64,000 bases of DNA from Maribacter aestuarii (GCF_027474845.2 NZ_CP107031.2:2618501-2682500); one strand, 5' to 3'; counted from the stretch's first letter, positions 51,941 through 62,036 are shown. The notes: generated from the sequence alone by a model not told the origin. Program-made: numbers and translations.

Positions 51941-52816
51941 ATGGAAACTATCATCAACTATTTTGAAACGATACCATCCGTTCATCGCTCTTTAATTTTG
52001 GTCGGAGGTATCACTTTCTTTTGGATTTTAGAAGGAATAGTTCCCTTATTCAGTGTGGGCTATAAAAAATGGCGGCATGCCTTACCCAACTTCTTCTTTA
52101 CGATGACCACGATTCTTGTAAATTTTCCGTTGGCTTTTATCCTTTTGAAAACCTCGGATTGGACAGTCCAAAATGATTTTGGAATCATCAATTGGTTGCC
52201 GGAAATGCCTTTATGGGCCTATGTGCTTTTGGGGCTTTTGTTACTGGATTTGATAGGTGCCTATTTTGCACACTGGACGGAGCATAAAATAAAGCCTTTA
52301 TGGATGGTTCATTTGGTACATCATTCCGATCACAACGTGGACACCACTACTGCAAACCGGCATCATCCCTTGGAGAGTATAATACGCTATATATTCACAT
52401 TAGTTGGGGTGTTTATTGTAGGAGCGCCAATTGGGGTGATTATGCTTTATCAAAGTTTAAGCGTTGTACTTTCTCAATTTAATCATGCGAACATTAAGTT
52501 GCCCAAAGGTTTGGATAAGGCATTGAGTTGGGTATTGATTTCTCCGGATATGCACAAGGTGCATCACCATTACAAGTTGCCCTATACAGATTCCAATTAC
52601 GGGAATATTTTTTCTTTTTGGGACCGTCTTTTTGGAACTTACATGCATATGGAACGGGAGACCATTGTCTATGGAGTGGATACCTTTCCTGATGAGAAAG
52701 AAAACTCCAGTATTAAAGGCTTGCTTAAACAACCCTTTCATAAATATAGGAGGCCTACTACACAAGGTTTAAATGAACAAAAAAATCCTGTTACCGCAAG
52801 TTATGGTGATATCTAG
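51941..52816 (+). CDS. Sterol desaturase/fatty acid hydroxylase family protein
   Basis: 291 residues, four to five membrane helices in the first 190. The diiron His boxes are present: HWTEHK, HLVHHSDHNVD, HHPLE and HKVHHHYKLPYTDSNYG. Enzymes of this family hydroxylate or desaturate lipids or carotenoids; substrate not assignable. The next small membrane gene overlaps its end, so they are coupled. Confidence 0.9.
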   Translation: METIINYFETIPSVHRSLILVGGITFFWILEGIVPLFSVGYKKWRHALPNFFFTMTTILVNFPLAFILLKTSDWTVQNDFGIINWLPEMPLWAYVLLGLLLLDLIGAYFAHWTEHKIKPLWMVHLVHHSDHNVDTTTANRHHPLESIIRYIFTLVGVFIVGAPIGVIMLYQSLSVVLSQFNHANIKLPKGLDKALSWVLISPDMHKVHHHYKLPYTDSNYGNIFSFWDRLFGTYMHMERETIVYGVDTFPDEKENSSIKGLLKQPFHKYRRPTTQGLNEQKNPVTASYGDI

Positions 52817-53078
52817 CAAAATTATAAAGCGTGTACTTGTGATTTCGTTGGTTCTATTGCTGATACCATTTATTGCTATGCAGTCCACCAAAGAAGTACA
52901 GTGGACATTATTGGATTTTATAGTATTTTTTCTTCTTTTATCAGGTCTTGGTCTGTCGCTAGCCTTTGCGTCTAAAAAAGTAGCCAAACCCAAATTCAAA
53001 CTTATTACCTATCTTCTCATCATTACAGTATTCCTTATAATTTGGATTCAATTGGCGGTTGGTATAGTCGATCTCTAG
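52803..53078 (+). CDS. Small two-helix-pair membrane protein
   Basis: 91 residues from ATG 52803 (overlap 14 bp with the upstream gene); an earlier ATG at 52773 would overlap by 44 bp. Three hydrophobic segments (VLVISLVLLLIPFIAM, LLDFIVFFLLLSGLGLSLAF, LITYLLIITVFLIIWIQLAV). No family recognised; probably an accessory of the hydroxylase or an independent inner-membrane protein. Confidence 0.7.
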   Translation: MVISSKIIKRVLVISLVLLLIPFIAMQSTKEVQWTLLDFIVFFLLLSGLGLSLAFASKKVAKPKFKLITYLLIITVFLIIWIQLAVGIVDL

Positions 53079-53339
53079 AAATGCTACAGAATTCAATTGA
53101 ACGTAAGATTATTAAGGGTTTCCCAATGCAATTTTTATACTGATTTTGATTCACTGTCCTCTTTTCGGAATGAATCCAATTATCTATGGATTACAGCCAT
53201 TATTAAATATCACAAGGTAACGGTAAGCCGAGTATAAAACTGTATATTATGCCGTGCGTTGTTGCGCCATTATAGGAAAGCGTAAGTCAATACCATACTT
53301 TTAGTTCAAATCAATAAAATTATAAAACAAACCTCTTCT
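53079..53339. other. 261-bp gap with no recognised element
   Basis: AT-rich sequence between the small membrane gene and rimK. I see no ORF of coding quality, no strong hairpin and no clear TAnnTTTG box. It probably carries the rimK promoter. Confidence 0.4.
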
Positions 53340-54215
53340 ATGAAAATCGTTATTCTTTCCCAAAATCCAAATTTATATTCCACCAAACGCCTTCTTGAAG
53401 CCGGTACTGATAAGGGACATGAAATGCAGATAGTAGATCACTCTAAATGTGACCTAGTTATCGAAAAGAAAAAACCCGGACTCATTTATCAAGGTAAGGA
53501 AATAGAGGGAGTCCACGGAGTAATTCCTCGTATCGGAGCTTCTATAACCTTTTATGGTACTGCTGTAGTGCGGCAATTTGAAATGATGAAGATTTTTACT
53601 TCAGTAGAATCGCAGGCCTTGGTCCGATCACGAGATAAACTAAGAAGCCTGCAAATATTGTCACGTGCTGGCTTGGGCCTGCCTAAGACAGTTTTCAGTA
53701 ACTATTCAAGGAATGTCGGAGCCATTATAGATAAGGCAGGTGGCGCTCCTGTAGTTATTAAATTACTAGAAGGTACACAAGGCCTTGGGGTGGTATTGGC
53801 GGATAATCGTAATTCGGCAGAATCCATACTTGAAGCCTTTAACGGACTCCAGGCCCGGGTAATCGTTCAGGAATTCATCAAGGAGGCCAAAGGTGCCGAT
53901 ATCAGGGCTTTTGTGATAGATGGTGTCGTAGTTGGTGCCATGAAAAGGCAGGGTAAAGAGGGTGAATTTCGTTCAAACCTCCACAGGGGCGGTTCTGCGA
54001 ACATCATCGAACTTACTGACGAGGAAGAAAATGCAGCTATAAAAGCAGCCAAAGTATTGGGGCTTGGTGTTGCCGGAGTGGATATGTTACAATCAGCAAG
54101 AGGTCCATTAATTTTGGAAGTAAACTCATCTCCCGGACTTGAAGGCATAGAGGCTGCAACGGGAAAGGACATTGCAAGTAAAATAATACAGTACGTTGAG
54201 CGGAATGTCGAGTAA
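53340..54215 (+). CDS. rimK: RimK-family ATP-grasp glutamate ligase
   Basis: 291 residues. RimK adds glutamate residues to the C-terminus of ribosomal protein S6 in E. coli. [20 protein letters not shown], the central [23 protein letters not shown]-grasp loop [54 protein letters not shown] and the metal site [17 protein letters not shown] are all intact. It overlaps the desuccinylase-like gene by 11 bp, so the products are made together. Confidence 0.93.
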   Translation: MKIVILSQNPNLYSTKRLLEAGTDKGHEMQIVDHSKCDLVIEKKKPGLIYQGKEIEGVHGVIPRIGASITFYGTAVVRQFEMMKIFTSVESQALVRSRDKLRSLQILSRAGLGLPKTVFSNYSRNVGAIIDKAGGAPVVIKLLEGTQGLGVVLADNRNSAESILEAFNGLQARVIVQEFIKEAKGADIRAFVIDGVVVGAMKRQGKEGEFRSNLHRGGSANIIELTDEEENAAIKAAKVLGLGVAGVDMLQSARGPLILEVNSSPGLEGIEAATGKDIASKIIQYVERNVE

Positions 54216-55170
54216 GAAAATTGAAATATTAGGTCAAGCCATTTCTAGAGGTAAGGGTGTCCAATTAAGTTTAGATATAGCCAAGTTGCACACCCGCACG
54301 AAGATAGAGGTTCCAATTATCGTGGAGAGGGGTAAGGAGGATGGCCCCAATATTTTGATTACCGGAGGTATTCATGGGAATGAGATTAACGGAGTTGAAA
54401 TTGTAAGGCAACTTATATCCAAAAAATACAATAAGCCGACGAAGGGGATGGTCATTTGTATTCCTGTGGTAAACGTTTTTGGATTTTTAAATCAAACAAG
54501 GCAATTTCCTGACGGGCGGGACCTAAATCGCGTCTTCCCCGGAAGTCCACGAGGTTCATTGGCAAGTAGGTTTGCCTACCACATCATTAATGAGATAGCC
54601 CCTTTGGTAGATTACTGCATCGACTACCACACAGGTGGTGATAGTCGCTTTAATGCTCCTCAGGTCCGTATTGGAAAGAATGACAAAGCTAGTATGGAAC
54701 TTGCTACGGTCTTCGGTGCACCCTTCATCGTGAAATCAGTGCGAAGGGAAAAATCCTTTCGGGAGACGCTCTACAAACTGGATAAAAAAATATTGCTTTT
54801 TGAAGGGGGTAAATCGCTTCATATAGATAAGCACACCACAGCGGTAGGAATAAATGGTGCGCTGCGAGTGATGCAACATCTGGGAATGCGCGACTTCACT
54901 GCAGAACTGGCCCAATCTCATGAATTGGGCAAAGAGCAAATCATAATCAATTCTTCAAGTTGGCTAAGGGCAAAGTATTCTGGAATGTTTCATCCTATAA
55001 TCGCCATAGGTCAGAAAGTTGAAAAAGGTACCGTGTTAGGAAGTATCTCCGACCCTTTCGGCTATTTTGAACGGACTATCAAATCTACATATCCTGGTTA
55101 TGTCCTGTGTGTGAACCAATCGCCAATTGTAAATCAGGGCGACGGCATTTTCCATATTTCAAGAGACTAA
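54205..55170 (+). CDS. Succinylglutamate desuccinylase/aspartoacylase-family protein
   Basis: 321 residues from ATG 54205. M14-like zinc hydrolase: [20 protein letters not shown] with the HxxE zinc site, [20 protein letters not shown] with LNRVFPG, and the third ligand in CIDYHTGGD; the general base Glu lies in [11 protein letters not shown]-terminal barrel-like domain with [20 protein letters not shown] follows. It overlaps rimK, which suggests a role on the same acidic peptide or amide product. True substrate unknown. Confidence 0.9.
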   Translation: MSSKKIEILGQAISRGKGVQLSLDIAKLHTRTKIEVPIIVERGKEDGPNILITGGIHGNEINGVEIVRQLISKKYNKPTKGMVICIPVVNVFGFLNQTRQFPDGRDLNRVFPGSPRGSLASRFAYHIINEIAPLVDYCIDYHTGGDSRFNAPQVRIGKNDKASMELATVFGAPFIVKSVRREKSFRETLYKLDKKILLFEGGKSLHIDKHTTAVGINGALRVMQHLGMRDFTAELAQSHELGKEQIIINSSSWLRAKYSGMFHPIIAIGQKVEKGTVLGSISDPFGYFERTIKSTYPGYVLCVNQSPIVNQGDGIFHISRD

Positions 55171-55274
55171 TACGACAAGATAGTATCGGTTTTATTCATC
55201 CCTCAAAATCTACAATTCACTCCCTAAAAGTTGTAATTGGGTGATATGTTTTTTAAGGACAGAAGGTAATAAGA

Positions 55275-55282
55275 TAGTTTTG
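55275..55282 (+). promoter_or_regulatory. Candidate -7 box of the DUF2306 gene
   Basis: TAGTTTTG, exact TAnnTTTG match, 16 nt before ATG 55299; a T-rich stretch ends 20 nt upstream. Confidence 0.45.
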
Positions 55283-55298
55283 GATAAAACTTTCAACT

Positions 55299-55802
55299 AT
55301 GCTTTCCAATACCGTTGGTGTCATTCACTTTGTAGCTTCAATTTGTGCACTTTTATCCGGAACTTTTGTGCTATGGGCCTTAAAAGGTACCAAAACCCAT
55401 AAGCAAGTAGGTTATTTGTATGTCGTATCTATGTTTTTGGTATTGTTAACCTCTTTCATGATATATCGGCTACATGGTACCTTTGGAATACTACACGTGT
55501 TTGCGGTCATAAGCAGTGCAACGCTGTTTGCTGGAATGGTTCCTATTTTGTTAAGGCGTCCCGCCAATTATTTGACTTTGCACTTTAGTTTTATGTACTG
55601 GAGCGTTATCGGATTGTATTGTGCTTTTTCCGCTGAGATTTTTACAAGAATTCCCCTTATTTACGAACTAGATGCCAACGTAGTTGGAATATTTTATGCG
55701 ATGGTAGGTATTGCCAGTGCTTTGGTAGGAGGTATTGGGTCCATTTATTTTAAAAAATACAAAACCAGATGGATTGAATACGTGGATAGTTTTGAAAAAT
55801 AG
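55299..55802 (+). CDS. DUF2306-like membrane protein
   Basis: 167 residues with four to five hydrophobic segments. The motif GTKTHKQVGYLYVVSMFLVL after the first segment corresponds to LKRHRTIGKIYVGAV in the 206-residue protein at 39451, so the two are relatives. Inner-membrane protein of unknown function with its own promoter-like box. Confidence 0.8.
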   Translation: MLSNTVGVIHFVASICALLSGTFVLWALKGTKTHKQVGYLYVVSMFLVLLTSFMIYRLHGTFGILHVFAVISSATLFAGMVPILLRRPANYLTLHFSFMYWSVIGLYCAFSAEIFTRIPLIYELDANVVGIFYAMVGIASALVGGIGSIYFKKYKTRWIEYVDSFEK

Positions 55803-55852
55803 TTGGTTTTTTGGTTAACTAAACCGCATAACAATATCGGTAGTTATAAGGG

Positions 55853-57091
55853 CTAATACCTTAAGTATTTGGCACGAATTTTTTCAAATTGATTCAAATC
55901 ATCTTGCCAGGTCTTCTTAATTTCAGTTTCCGAAAGTCCAGCTTCTATCTGCTGTTGCAATGTTTCAGTTCCAGCATGCTTGGTAAATCCGCTGGTATTA
56001 AAAAATTTAGTTTTGTCAGTACTGTTTTGGTACGCGTCAATAAGCCATTCCAAGGAAACCCTATTCATTCGTGATATTTGCGATAAATCTTTCCCATAGC
56101 ATATTTTGCCTTCTTCCTTAGGATTTTTGGAGCCAAAATTTGGTTGGGGAACGTAACTAAAATCATACTGCGTAGCATCCAAGAACGAGGCGCCATAGCG
56201 TTGAAATTGATATTCCGTTCCTCTACCGGCGTTGACGTTTGTTCCCTCAAAAAGGCCTAAACTCGGATATAAGCTGATGGAAGTATCATTGGGCAAATTT
56301 GGTGACGGACGTATGGGTAAGTGATATTCCATATTGCGAGACCAGTTATCCAAAGGAACAATGGTCAGTTCGGCTTTTCTGTTTCCATTTAACCACCCCT
56401 CTTCGTTGATCATAGTGGCGTATTCCCCAATAGTCAGTCCATAAACTAAAGGAATTTCGGTCATTCCCAAAAAACCGGTATGTGCCGATTCCATGGTTGG
56501 TCCGTCCACATAATGCGCATTCGGATTGGGCCTATCCAAAACAATAACCGGAATATTTTGGTCGGCACAGGCTTCCATGACCAATTGAAGCGTTGCTATA
56601 TACGTGTAGAAGCGAACCCCAACATCCTGTATATCGAACAAAACAATATCAAGCCCCGTCAACTGCTCAGCAGAGGGCTTCCTATTCTTGCCATAAAGTG
56701 AAATAATAGGAAGATTTGTTTTGGTGTCTATACCATCTTTTACCTTTTCTCCAGCATCGGCCTGACCACGAAAGCCATGTTCTGGCGCAAACACCTTTTG
56801 AATGCTAATGCCGGAAGCAAGCAAAGAATCAACCAAATGCGTGTAACCATCCGTCTTAAATATTACACTGGTTTGATTAGCAACAATACCCACCTTTTTA
56901 CCTTCCAAAAATGGCAGATATTCGCCCGTCCTATTTGCTGCCACGATAATGGAATCGCTGGATTTTTCCGTTAAAATCAAAGGCTTGTTATCCAAGTTCT
57001 CTACGTTCTGTTTGGGTTGGTTTCCGCAAGCGGTCAATACCAAAAACGATAATAAAACTGTACTTTTGAACTTGGATAAAAACAACATCAT
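55853..57091 (-). CDS. namZ: Exo-beta-N-acetylmuramidase NamZ (DUF1343, GH171)
   Basis: 412 residues, lipobox LTAC. VGIVANQTSVIFKTDGYTHL, FAPEHGFRGQADAGEKVKDG, DIQDVGVRFYTYIATLQLVM, LDRPNPNAHYVDGPTMES and FEGTNVNAGRGTEYQF are the DUF1343 signature. Family members cut MurNAc from the non-reducing end of peptidoglycan fragments in cell-wall recycling. The start codon (57089-57091) abuts the divergent permease start at 57092; the second Met would leave 3 bp. Confidence 0.9.
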   Translation of the reverse strand: MMLFLSKFKSTVLLSFLVLTACGNQPKQNVENLDNKPLILTEKSSDSIIVAANRTGEYLPFLEGKKVGIVANQTSVIFKTDGYTHLVDSLLASGISIQKVFAPEHGFRGQADAGEKVKDGIDTKTNLPIISLYGKNRKPSAEQLTGLDIVLFDIQDVGVRFYTYIATLQLVMEACADQNIPVIVLDRPNPNAHYVDGPTMESAHTGFLGMTEIPLVYGLTIGEYATMINEEGWLNGNRKAELTIVPLDNWSRNMEYHLPIRPSPNLPNDTSISLYPSLGLFEGTNVNAGRGTEYQFQRYGASFLDATQYDFSYVPQPNFGSKNPKEEGKICYGKDLSQISRMNRVSLEWLIDAYQNSTDKTKFFNTSGFTKHAGTETLQQQIEAGLSETEIKKTWQDDLNQFEKIRAKYLRY

Positions 57092-58333
57092 TTGAACCTA
57101 GAGTATTTCATAGCCAAAAGGCTTATTACGGGAAAGGAGCATAAAATTAGCATTTCTGCACCGATAATAAAAATTGCGATTGCGGCCATAGCTATCGGAA
57201 TTGTTATGATGTTAATCGCCATTGCGACCGGCGTAGGTCTTAAATATAAAATTAGGGAAAAAGTAACGGCTTTTAACGGGCATGTTCAAATCTATAATTA
57301 CGATAACAATAACTCAGAGGTTTCCGTAGCACCTGTCTCCAAGGTGCAGGAATTTTATCCAGAATTCAACACGGTGGACGGCGTGGTACATGTGCAAGCA
57401 GTGGCTACGAAAGCCGGTATTATTAGAACCGCGGAGACGTTTGAAGGACTCTTGGCGAAAGGAGTGGGAAGCGATTTCAGATGGTCGGAACTTCAAGAGT
57501 ATATCGTCGCGGGCGAATTACCCGATTACTCCAGAGAATTGAATTCTGATGTCATTATGTCTCGCCTTATGGCCAACAAACTCAAATTTAAAGTGGGTGA
57601 TTCCTTCTTTACGTTCTTTCCGCGTGAAGATGACCCGAACCAAATACCCAATCAACGAAAATTTACCATTAAAGGTATTTATGATAGCGGGTTCGAAGAA
57701 ATAGATTCCCGTTTTATGCTCATCGATATAAGACACATCCAACGCATGAATAAATGGACTGATGATGAGGTGGGTAATTTTGAGGTTTTCTTGGAGGATT
57801 TTAAGGATATCGATGAAAAGAGCGAAGAGATATTTGGAAAAACAGTTTCTACGTTAGATACGAGAACCCTAAAGGATAAATATTATAAGATATTTGAGTG
57901 GATAAACCTGTTCGATTTTAATATCGCCCTTATAATAGGTATTATGATTATCGTAGGAGGTATAAATATGATTACGGCTTTGTTGGTGCTTATTCTGGAG
58001 CGCACTCCCATGATCGGTATTTTAAAGGCATTGGGTACGACCAACTGGAGCATACGTAAAGTTTTTTTGTACAATGCGACTTACTTAGTAGGAATTGGGC
58101 TGTTTTGGGGAAACCTGATAGGTCTTGGAGTAATTTTAGTACAAGAGAAATTCCGGTTGTTCAAGTTCCCGAATCCAAAGGAATACTATATTGAGTATAT
58201 TCCGGTGCATATCGATTTTTTAACGGTTCTTTTCTTGAATATTGGGGTGCTGGTGCTATGCCTGTTAATGCTCCTGATTCCTTCTTACATCATTACTAAA
58301 ATAACGCCGGTGAAGGCGATAAAGTTTGAATAA
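57092..58333 (+). CDS. FtsX-type ABC permease (LolC/E-like)
   Basis: 413 residues starting with TTG 57092: MNLEYFIAKRLITGKEHKIS is the usual N-terminus in this group and no later Met can replace it. A helix at about 25-48, a long periplasmic domain, then three helices from about 275 (NIALIIGIMIIVGGINMITA, TYLVGIGLFWGNLIGLG, FLNIGVLVLCLLMLLIPSYI). Resembles the lipoprotein-release or MacB type permeases. No ATPase gene is adjacent. The promoter must lie within namZ. Confidence 0.87.
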   Translation: MNLEYFIAKRLITGKEHKISISAPIIKIAIAAIAIGIVMMLIAIATGVGLKYKIREKVTAFNGHVQIYNYDNNNSEVSVAPVSKVQEFYPEFNTVDGVVHVQAVATKAGIIRTAETFEGLLAKGVGSDFRWSELQEYIVAGELPDYSRELNSDVIMSRLMANKLKFKVGDSFFTFFPREDDPNQIPNQRKFTIKGIYDSGFEEIDSRFMLIDIRHIQRMNKWTDDEVGNFEVFLEDFKDIDEKSEEIFGKTVSTLDTRTLKDKYYKIFEWINLFDFNIALIIGIMIIVGGINMITALLVLILERTPMIGILKALGTTNWSIRKVFLYNATYLVGIGLFWGNLIGLGVILVQEKFRLFKFPNPKEYYIEYIPVHIDFLTVLFLNIGVLVLCLLMLLIPSYIITKITPVKAIKFE

Positions 58334-58340
58334 ATTTTAA

Positions 58341-59321
58341 ATGGATTACGCAGAAAATATATTGGAGACCATCGGGAATACGCCACTGGTAAAAATGAAT
58401 AGACTTACGGCGGATTTGCCCTGTTTGGTCTTGGCGAAGTACGAGACCTTCAATCCCGGTAATTCGGTGAAAGATCGTATGGCCGTGCAAATGATAAAAG
58501 ATGCTGAGGAAGCGGGCGTATTAAAACCTGGGGGTACCATCATCGAAGGTACTTCTGGTAATACCGGAATGGGATTGGCATTGGCGGCAACCGTTAAGGG
58601 CTACAAGATGATTTGCGTCATCAGTGATAAGCAGTCAAAAGAGAAGATGGATATTCTAAGGGCGGTAGGTAGCGAAGTTCATGTTTGTCCCACGGATGTT
58701 GCCCCTGAAGACCCAAGAAGTTATTACAGCACGGCAAAAAGATTGGCCAAGGAAATACCCAATTCCTGGTATGTAAACCAATATGACAATCCCTCCAACT
58801 GCAAGGCACATTTCTTGAGTACTGGTCCGGAAATTTGGAAACAGACCGATGGTAAAGTAACCCATTTTGTGGTGGGGGTAGGGACCGGAGGCACCGTATC
58901 CGGCGTAGGGTCCTATTTGAAAATGAAGAACCCCAATGTAAAAATTTGGGGAGTGGATACGTACGGGTCGGTATTTAAAAAATACCATGAGACCGGAATT
59001 TTTGATGAGAACGAAATCTACCCCTACATTACGGAGGGCATTGGAGAAGATATTTTACCGCTCAATGTAAACTTCAGCATCATTGACGGATTCACAAAAG
59101 TGACGGATAAAGATGCCGCTATTTATACCCAGCGTCTGGCGAAGGAAGAAGCGATGTTTCTGGGCAATTCTGCCGGTGCTGCCATTAAGGGTGTTTTACA
59201 ATTAAAAGAGCACTTCTCCAAAGATGATGTCGTAGTCGTTCTTTTCCATGATCATGGAAGCCGATATGTAGGTAAGATGTTCAATGACGAATGGATGCGC
59301 GAGAAAGGCTTTTTGGAATAG
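58341..59321 (+). CDS. Cysteine synthase/cystathionine beta-synthase family enzyme
   Basis: 326 residues, fold-type II PLP enzyme. TIGNTPLVKMNRL, PLP Lys in NPGNSVKDRMAVQMIKDAEE, the EGTSGNTGMGLALAA loop, VVGVGTGGTVSGVGSYLK for phosphate, and C-terminal LGNSAGAAIKG. The tail VVVLFHDHGSRYVGKMFND is more like cystathionine beta-synthase-type proteins than CysK. Catalyses beta-replacement on serine or O-acetylserine; which one is open. 7 bp after the permease. Confidence 0.9.
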   Translation: MDYAENILETIGNTPLVKMNRLTADLPCLVLAKYETFNPGNSVKDRMAVQMIKDAEEAGVLKPGGTIIEGTSGNTGMGLALAATVKGYKMICVISDKQSKEKMDILRAVGSEVHVCPTDVAPEDPRSYYSTAKRLAKEIPNSWYVNQYDNPSNCKAHFLSTGPEIWKQTDGKVTHFVVGVGTGGTVSGVGSYLKMKNPNVKIWGVDTYGSVFKKYHETGIFDENEIYPYITEGIGEDILPLNVNFSIIDGFTKVTDKDAAIYTQRLAKEEAMFLGNSAGAAIKGVLQLKEHFSKDDVVVVLFHDHGSRYVGKMFNDEWMREKGFLE

Positions 59322-59353
59322 CAACGGCTTTTTTGGTATCTTAGAGAAAAAAG

Positions 59354-60769
59354 ATGCGCAAATTTAATTATCTCTCCTTCAGTACCGCAAGTAACTTATT
59401 GCTATTGGTACTCTCTTTAATATTCATAAACTGTTCTTCGGATGATACTATAATACGAGAGAACGAGGAAGAGGAACAAGGAGAGGAGGAAATGGGCATA
59501 CGTCCCGAAGACAAACTACCGTTATTTTCTATTTCTACCAACGGGGCAGAGATTGTTGATGAACCTAAAATAAACGCAACGTTTACGATTTCTAAAGCAG
59601 ATGCCATTGTTTATGATGGTTATATGGGTATTGAGATTAGGGGAGCTACTTCACAGCTTTTTCCAAAAAAAGCATATGGATTTGAGACTTGGGATGCCGC
59701 GAATGAGGATTTGGATGTATCGCTTTTGGACTTTCCTGAAGAAGAGGATTGGATTCTTTACGCGCCGTATAGTGATAAATCCCTTTTTCGTAATATGTTG
59801 ATTTATGATTTGTCGCGAGACATACAACGATATGCCAGTAGGACCCAATTCGTAGAAGTGGAAATTAATGGAGTGCCGAAGGGGGTCTATGTTTTTATGG
59901 AAAAGCTAAAACGCGATTCCAATCGCATTGATATCAATAACTTAAAAGAGGATGAAAATTCCGGTAAGGACCTCACCGGTGGCTATATATTAAAAATTGA
60001 TAAAACCGCTGGATCTAACCTAGGGGAGGGGTACAATGAACTAAATAGCTTCGTATCCGCCTACCCGCCTAACTTGGCCAATCTGGACCAAGAAATTTAT
60101 TTCCTATATGAGGAACCCGACGCAGAGGATATTACGCCAGAGCAGAAAGCCTATATATCTAATTATGTAGCTGAATTCGAGGATGCTTTGGCAGGTGAAA
60201 ATTTCACGGATTCAGTAACGGGCTATTCGGCCTATATAGACGTGGATAGCTTTATTGACTTCTTCATACTAAACGAACTCTCAAATAATGTTGACGGCTA
60301 TCGCCTCAGCACCTTTATGCACAAGGATAAAAATGGAAAGTTGAATATGGGTCCCATTTGGGATTTTAATCTTGCATTTGGGAATGCTAATTATTGTTCT
60401 GGAGGAGAAACCAACGTTTGGGCTTACAAGTTTAACGAAAGATGTCCGGATGATTTTTGGCTTTTACCTTTTTGGTGGGAACGTTTGATGGAAGATCCGG
60501 CTTATGTATCAAGGCTAAAAACGAGGTGGGAAGAATTACGGGGAGGAGCCTTATCCAATGGCGCCATAGAAGGTAAAATCGAGGGTTATTTGACAATACT
60601 TAATGCATCTGGGGCGGTGGATACTAATTTTACGCTATGGCCCGTTTTGGGAACATATGTCTGGCCTAATAATTTCGTTGGTACTACTTATGAGCAAGAA
60701 ACGGACTATTTAAAAACTTGGGTCGAAAATCGCCTAACTTGGTTGGATGCTGAAATAAGTGCACTTTAG
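59354..60769 (+). CDS. CotH-kinase-family lipoprotein
   Basis: 471 residues. Lipobox FINC, Cys27, followed by an acidic spacer (ENEEEEQGEEEMG). CotH fold: GIEIRGATSQLFPKKAYGFE, EEDWILYAPYSDKSLFRNML, GVYVFMEKLKRDSNRIDIN (Lys), GGYILKIDKTAGSN, and the catalytic region GPIWDFNLAFGNANY with Asp. Related CotH proteins are atypical protein kinases; whether this one phosphorylates secreted proteins is unknown. Confidence 0.88.
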   Translation: MRKFNYLSFSTASNLLLLVLSLIFINCSSDDTIIRENEEEEQGEEEMGIRPEDKLPLFSISTNGAEIVDEPKINATFTISKADAIVYDGYMGIEIRGATSQLFPKKAYGFETWDAANEDLDVSLLDFPEEEDWILYAPYSDKSLFRNMLIYDLSRDIQRYASRTQFVEVEINGVPKGVYVFMEKLKRDSNRIDINNLKEDENSGKDLTGGYILKIDKTAGSNLGEGYNELNSFVSAYPPNLANLDQEIYFLYEEPDAEDITPEQKAYISNYVAEFEDALAGENFTDSVTGYSAYIDVDSFIDFFILNELSNNVDGYRLSTFMHKDKNGKLNMGPIWDFNLAFGNANYCSGGETNVWAYKFNERCPDDFWLLPFWWERLMEDPAYVSRLKTRWEELRGGALSNGAIEGKIEGYLTILNASGAVDTNFTLWPVLGTYVWPNNFVGTTYEQETDYLKTWVENRLTWLDAEISAL

Positions 60770-60861
60770 AAGGTTCGCTAGAGCAAGTTTTAAATTCAAC
60801 GATAGGGGCATATTACATCGTCCTTCAGGATAAAGGTTTCATATATTGAACAAATCCAAAT

Positions 60862-61638
60862 ATGGTAATACTTCAGATAGATAATCAAATAGTTAAGATC
60901 GATGCTGGTGAGCTCGTAAGCTATCAAGTTTCCGGTCATGAATTTATCCATCAAAAAGGAAGCCCTGGTTGGAGAAACTCCGATACGGAGATGTTCCCGA
61001 TCATTGGACCTACAAATGAAGCTGAATTCAAAGTAACTACTCCCCGCGGGGAAGCTGTCCAAGACCAACATGGTTTGTTAAGGGAGATGGATTATGAATT
61101 GATTACCCAAGAGGAAACCTCGGCCTTGTTTCAAAAGAAGTATACCGCCAAGTCCAAAATTGTAAACTCCAAGTTTCCGAAGAAATCTACCGCTGAACAA
61201 TTATTTTGGCCTTACGATTTTAGATTTCGAAAAATGTACGAACTAAAAGAAAACGGTTTGCAAATAACCTTTGAAGTAGAAGGGGAAGAAGGCATGCCAT
61301 TTATGTTGGGGTATCACCCAGCCTTCAAAGTGCGTACCGAAGCTGCTACTATAAGGACGGAAAGCAAATCGGTTACAATTCCAGAAGTCATGGCGGTAGG
61401 AAGTAGGGCCATGGAAATAAAAAACTGCCAAAAGATTTTGTTGGACGATGAGAAAACACTCGAAATTACTACGGAAGGTTTCCAGTCCTTTATGCTTTGG
61501 ACCGAGGTTGCCAACATGGTCTGTATTGAACCTATAACCTTTTATCCGTATGCAGTTACGCAGGATAACTTGCATCGAGGATTCCAAGAACTAACGGAAA
61601 AGAAAAGTGTCTTTAAGGTGCAGCTAAGTCCTAAATAG
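60862..61638 (+). CDS. Aldose 1-epimerase-like protein
   Basis: 258 residues, beta-sandwich of the galactose-mutarotase type. EMFPIIGPTNEAEFKV and PRGEAVQDQHGLLREMDYEL carry the first His region; MPFMLGYHPAFKV the second His; CIEPITFYPYAV the Glu. Interconverts hexose anomers, possibly hexose-6-phosphates. 7 bp from the TfoX-like gene. Confidence 0.87.
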   Translation: MVILQIDNQIVKIDAGELVSYQVSGHEFIHQKGSPGWRNSDTEMFPIIGPTNEAEFKVTTPRGEAVQDQHGLLREMDYELITQEETSALFQKKYTAKSKIVNSKFPKKSTAEQLFWPYDFRFRKMYELKENGLQITFEVEGEEGMPFMLGYHPAFKVRTEAATIRTESKSVTIPEVMAVGSRAMEIKNCQKILLDDEKTLEITTEGFQSFMLWTEVANMVCIEPITFYPYAVTQDNLHRGFQELTEKKSVFKVQLSPK

Positions 61639-61644
61639 TTTACA

Positions 61645-61983
61645 ATGGCCTATAGTGATTACTTAGTGGAAAGGGTACGACAGCGGTTAAAGGGAGCCGG
61701 ACAAATAGAGGAGAAGAAAATGATGGGTGGCCTCCTTTTTATGGTCAATGGTAAGATGTGTATCGGCGTGGATAGAGATAAAAGTGCCGACCAAGACCGA
61801 CTCATGGTACGCGTTGGAAAACTAAATTATGAGTTACTGTTACAAAAAAAGGGGAGCAGAAAAATGGATTTTACTGGGCGGCCCATGAAGGGTTTTCTCT
61901 TTTTGTCACCAGAAGCCTTTGATGCCGAATCGGACCTGGATTTCTGGGTAAAAAAAGCATTGGAATTCAACGCAATGCTGTAA
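61645..61983 (+). CDS. TfoX N-terminal-domain protein
   Basis: 112 residues. VERVRQRLKGAGQIEEKKMM, GGLLFMVNGKMCIGVDRDKS and MDFTGRPMKGFLFLSPEAFD match the TfoX N-terminal domain. In gamma-proteobacteria TfoX has a second domain and controls competence; this single-domain form is common in Bacteroidota and its role is unknown. Confidence 0.87.
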   Translation: MAYSDYLVERVRQRLKGAGQIEEKKMMGGLLFMVNGKMCIGVDRDKSADQDRLMVRVGKLNYELLLQKKGSRKMDFTGRPMKGFLFLSPEAFDAESDLDFWVKKALEFNAML

Positions 61984-62024
61984 GCTATTGCATTTAAGAA
62001 ACCAACTAAACTGGCATTATTACG

Positions 62025-62032
62025 TAACTTTG
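62025..62032 (+). promoter_or_regulatory. Candidate -7 box of the SulP gene, directly before the start codon
   Basis: TAACTTTG, exact TAnnTTTG match, 4 nt before the GTG start at 62037. It implies a leaderless transcript. Confidence 0.45.
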
Positions 62033-62036
62033 TATC

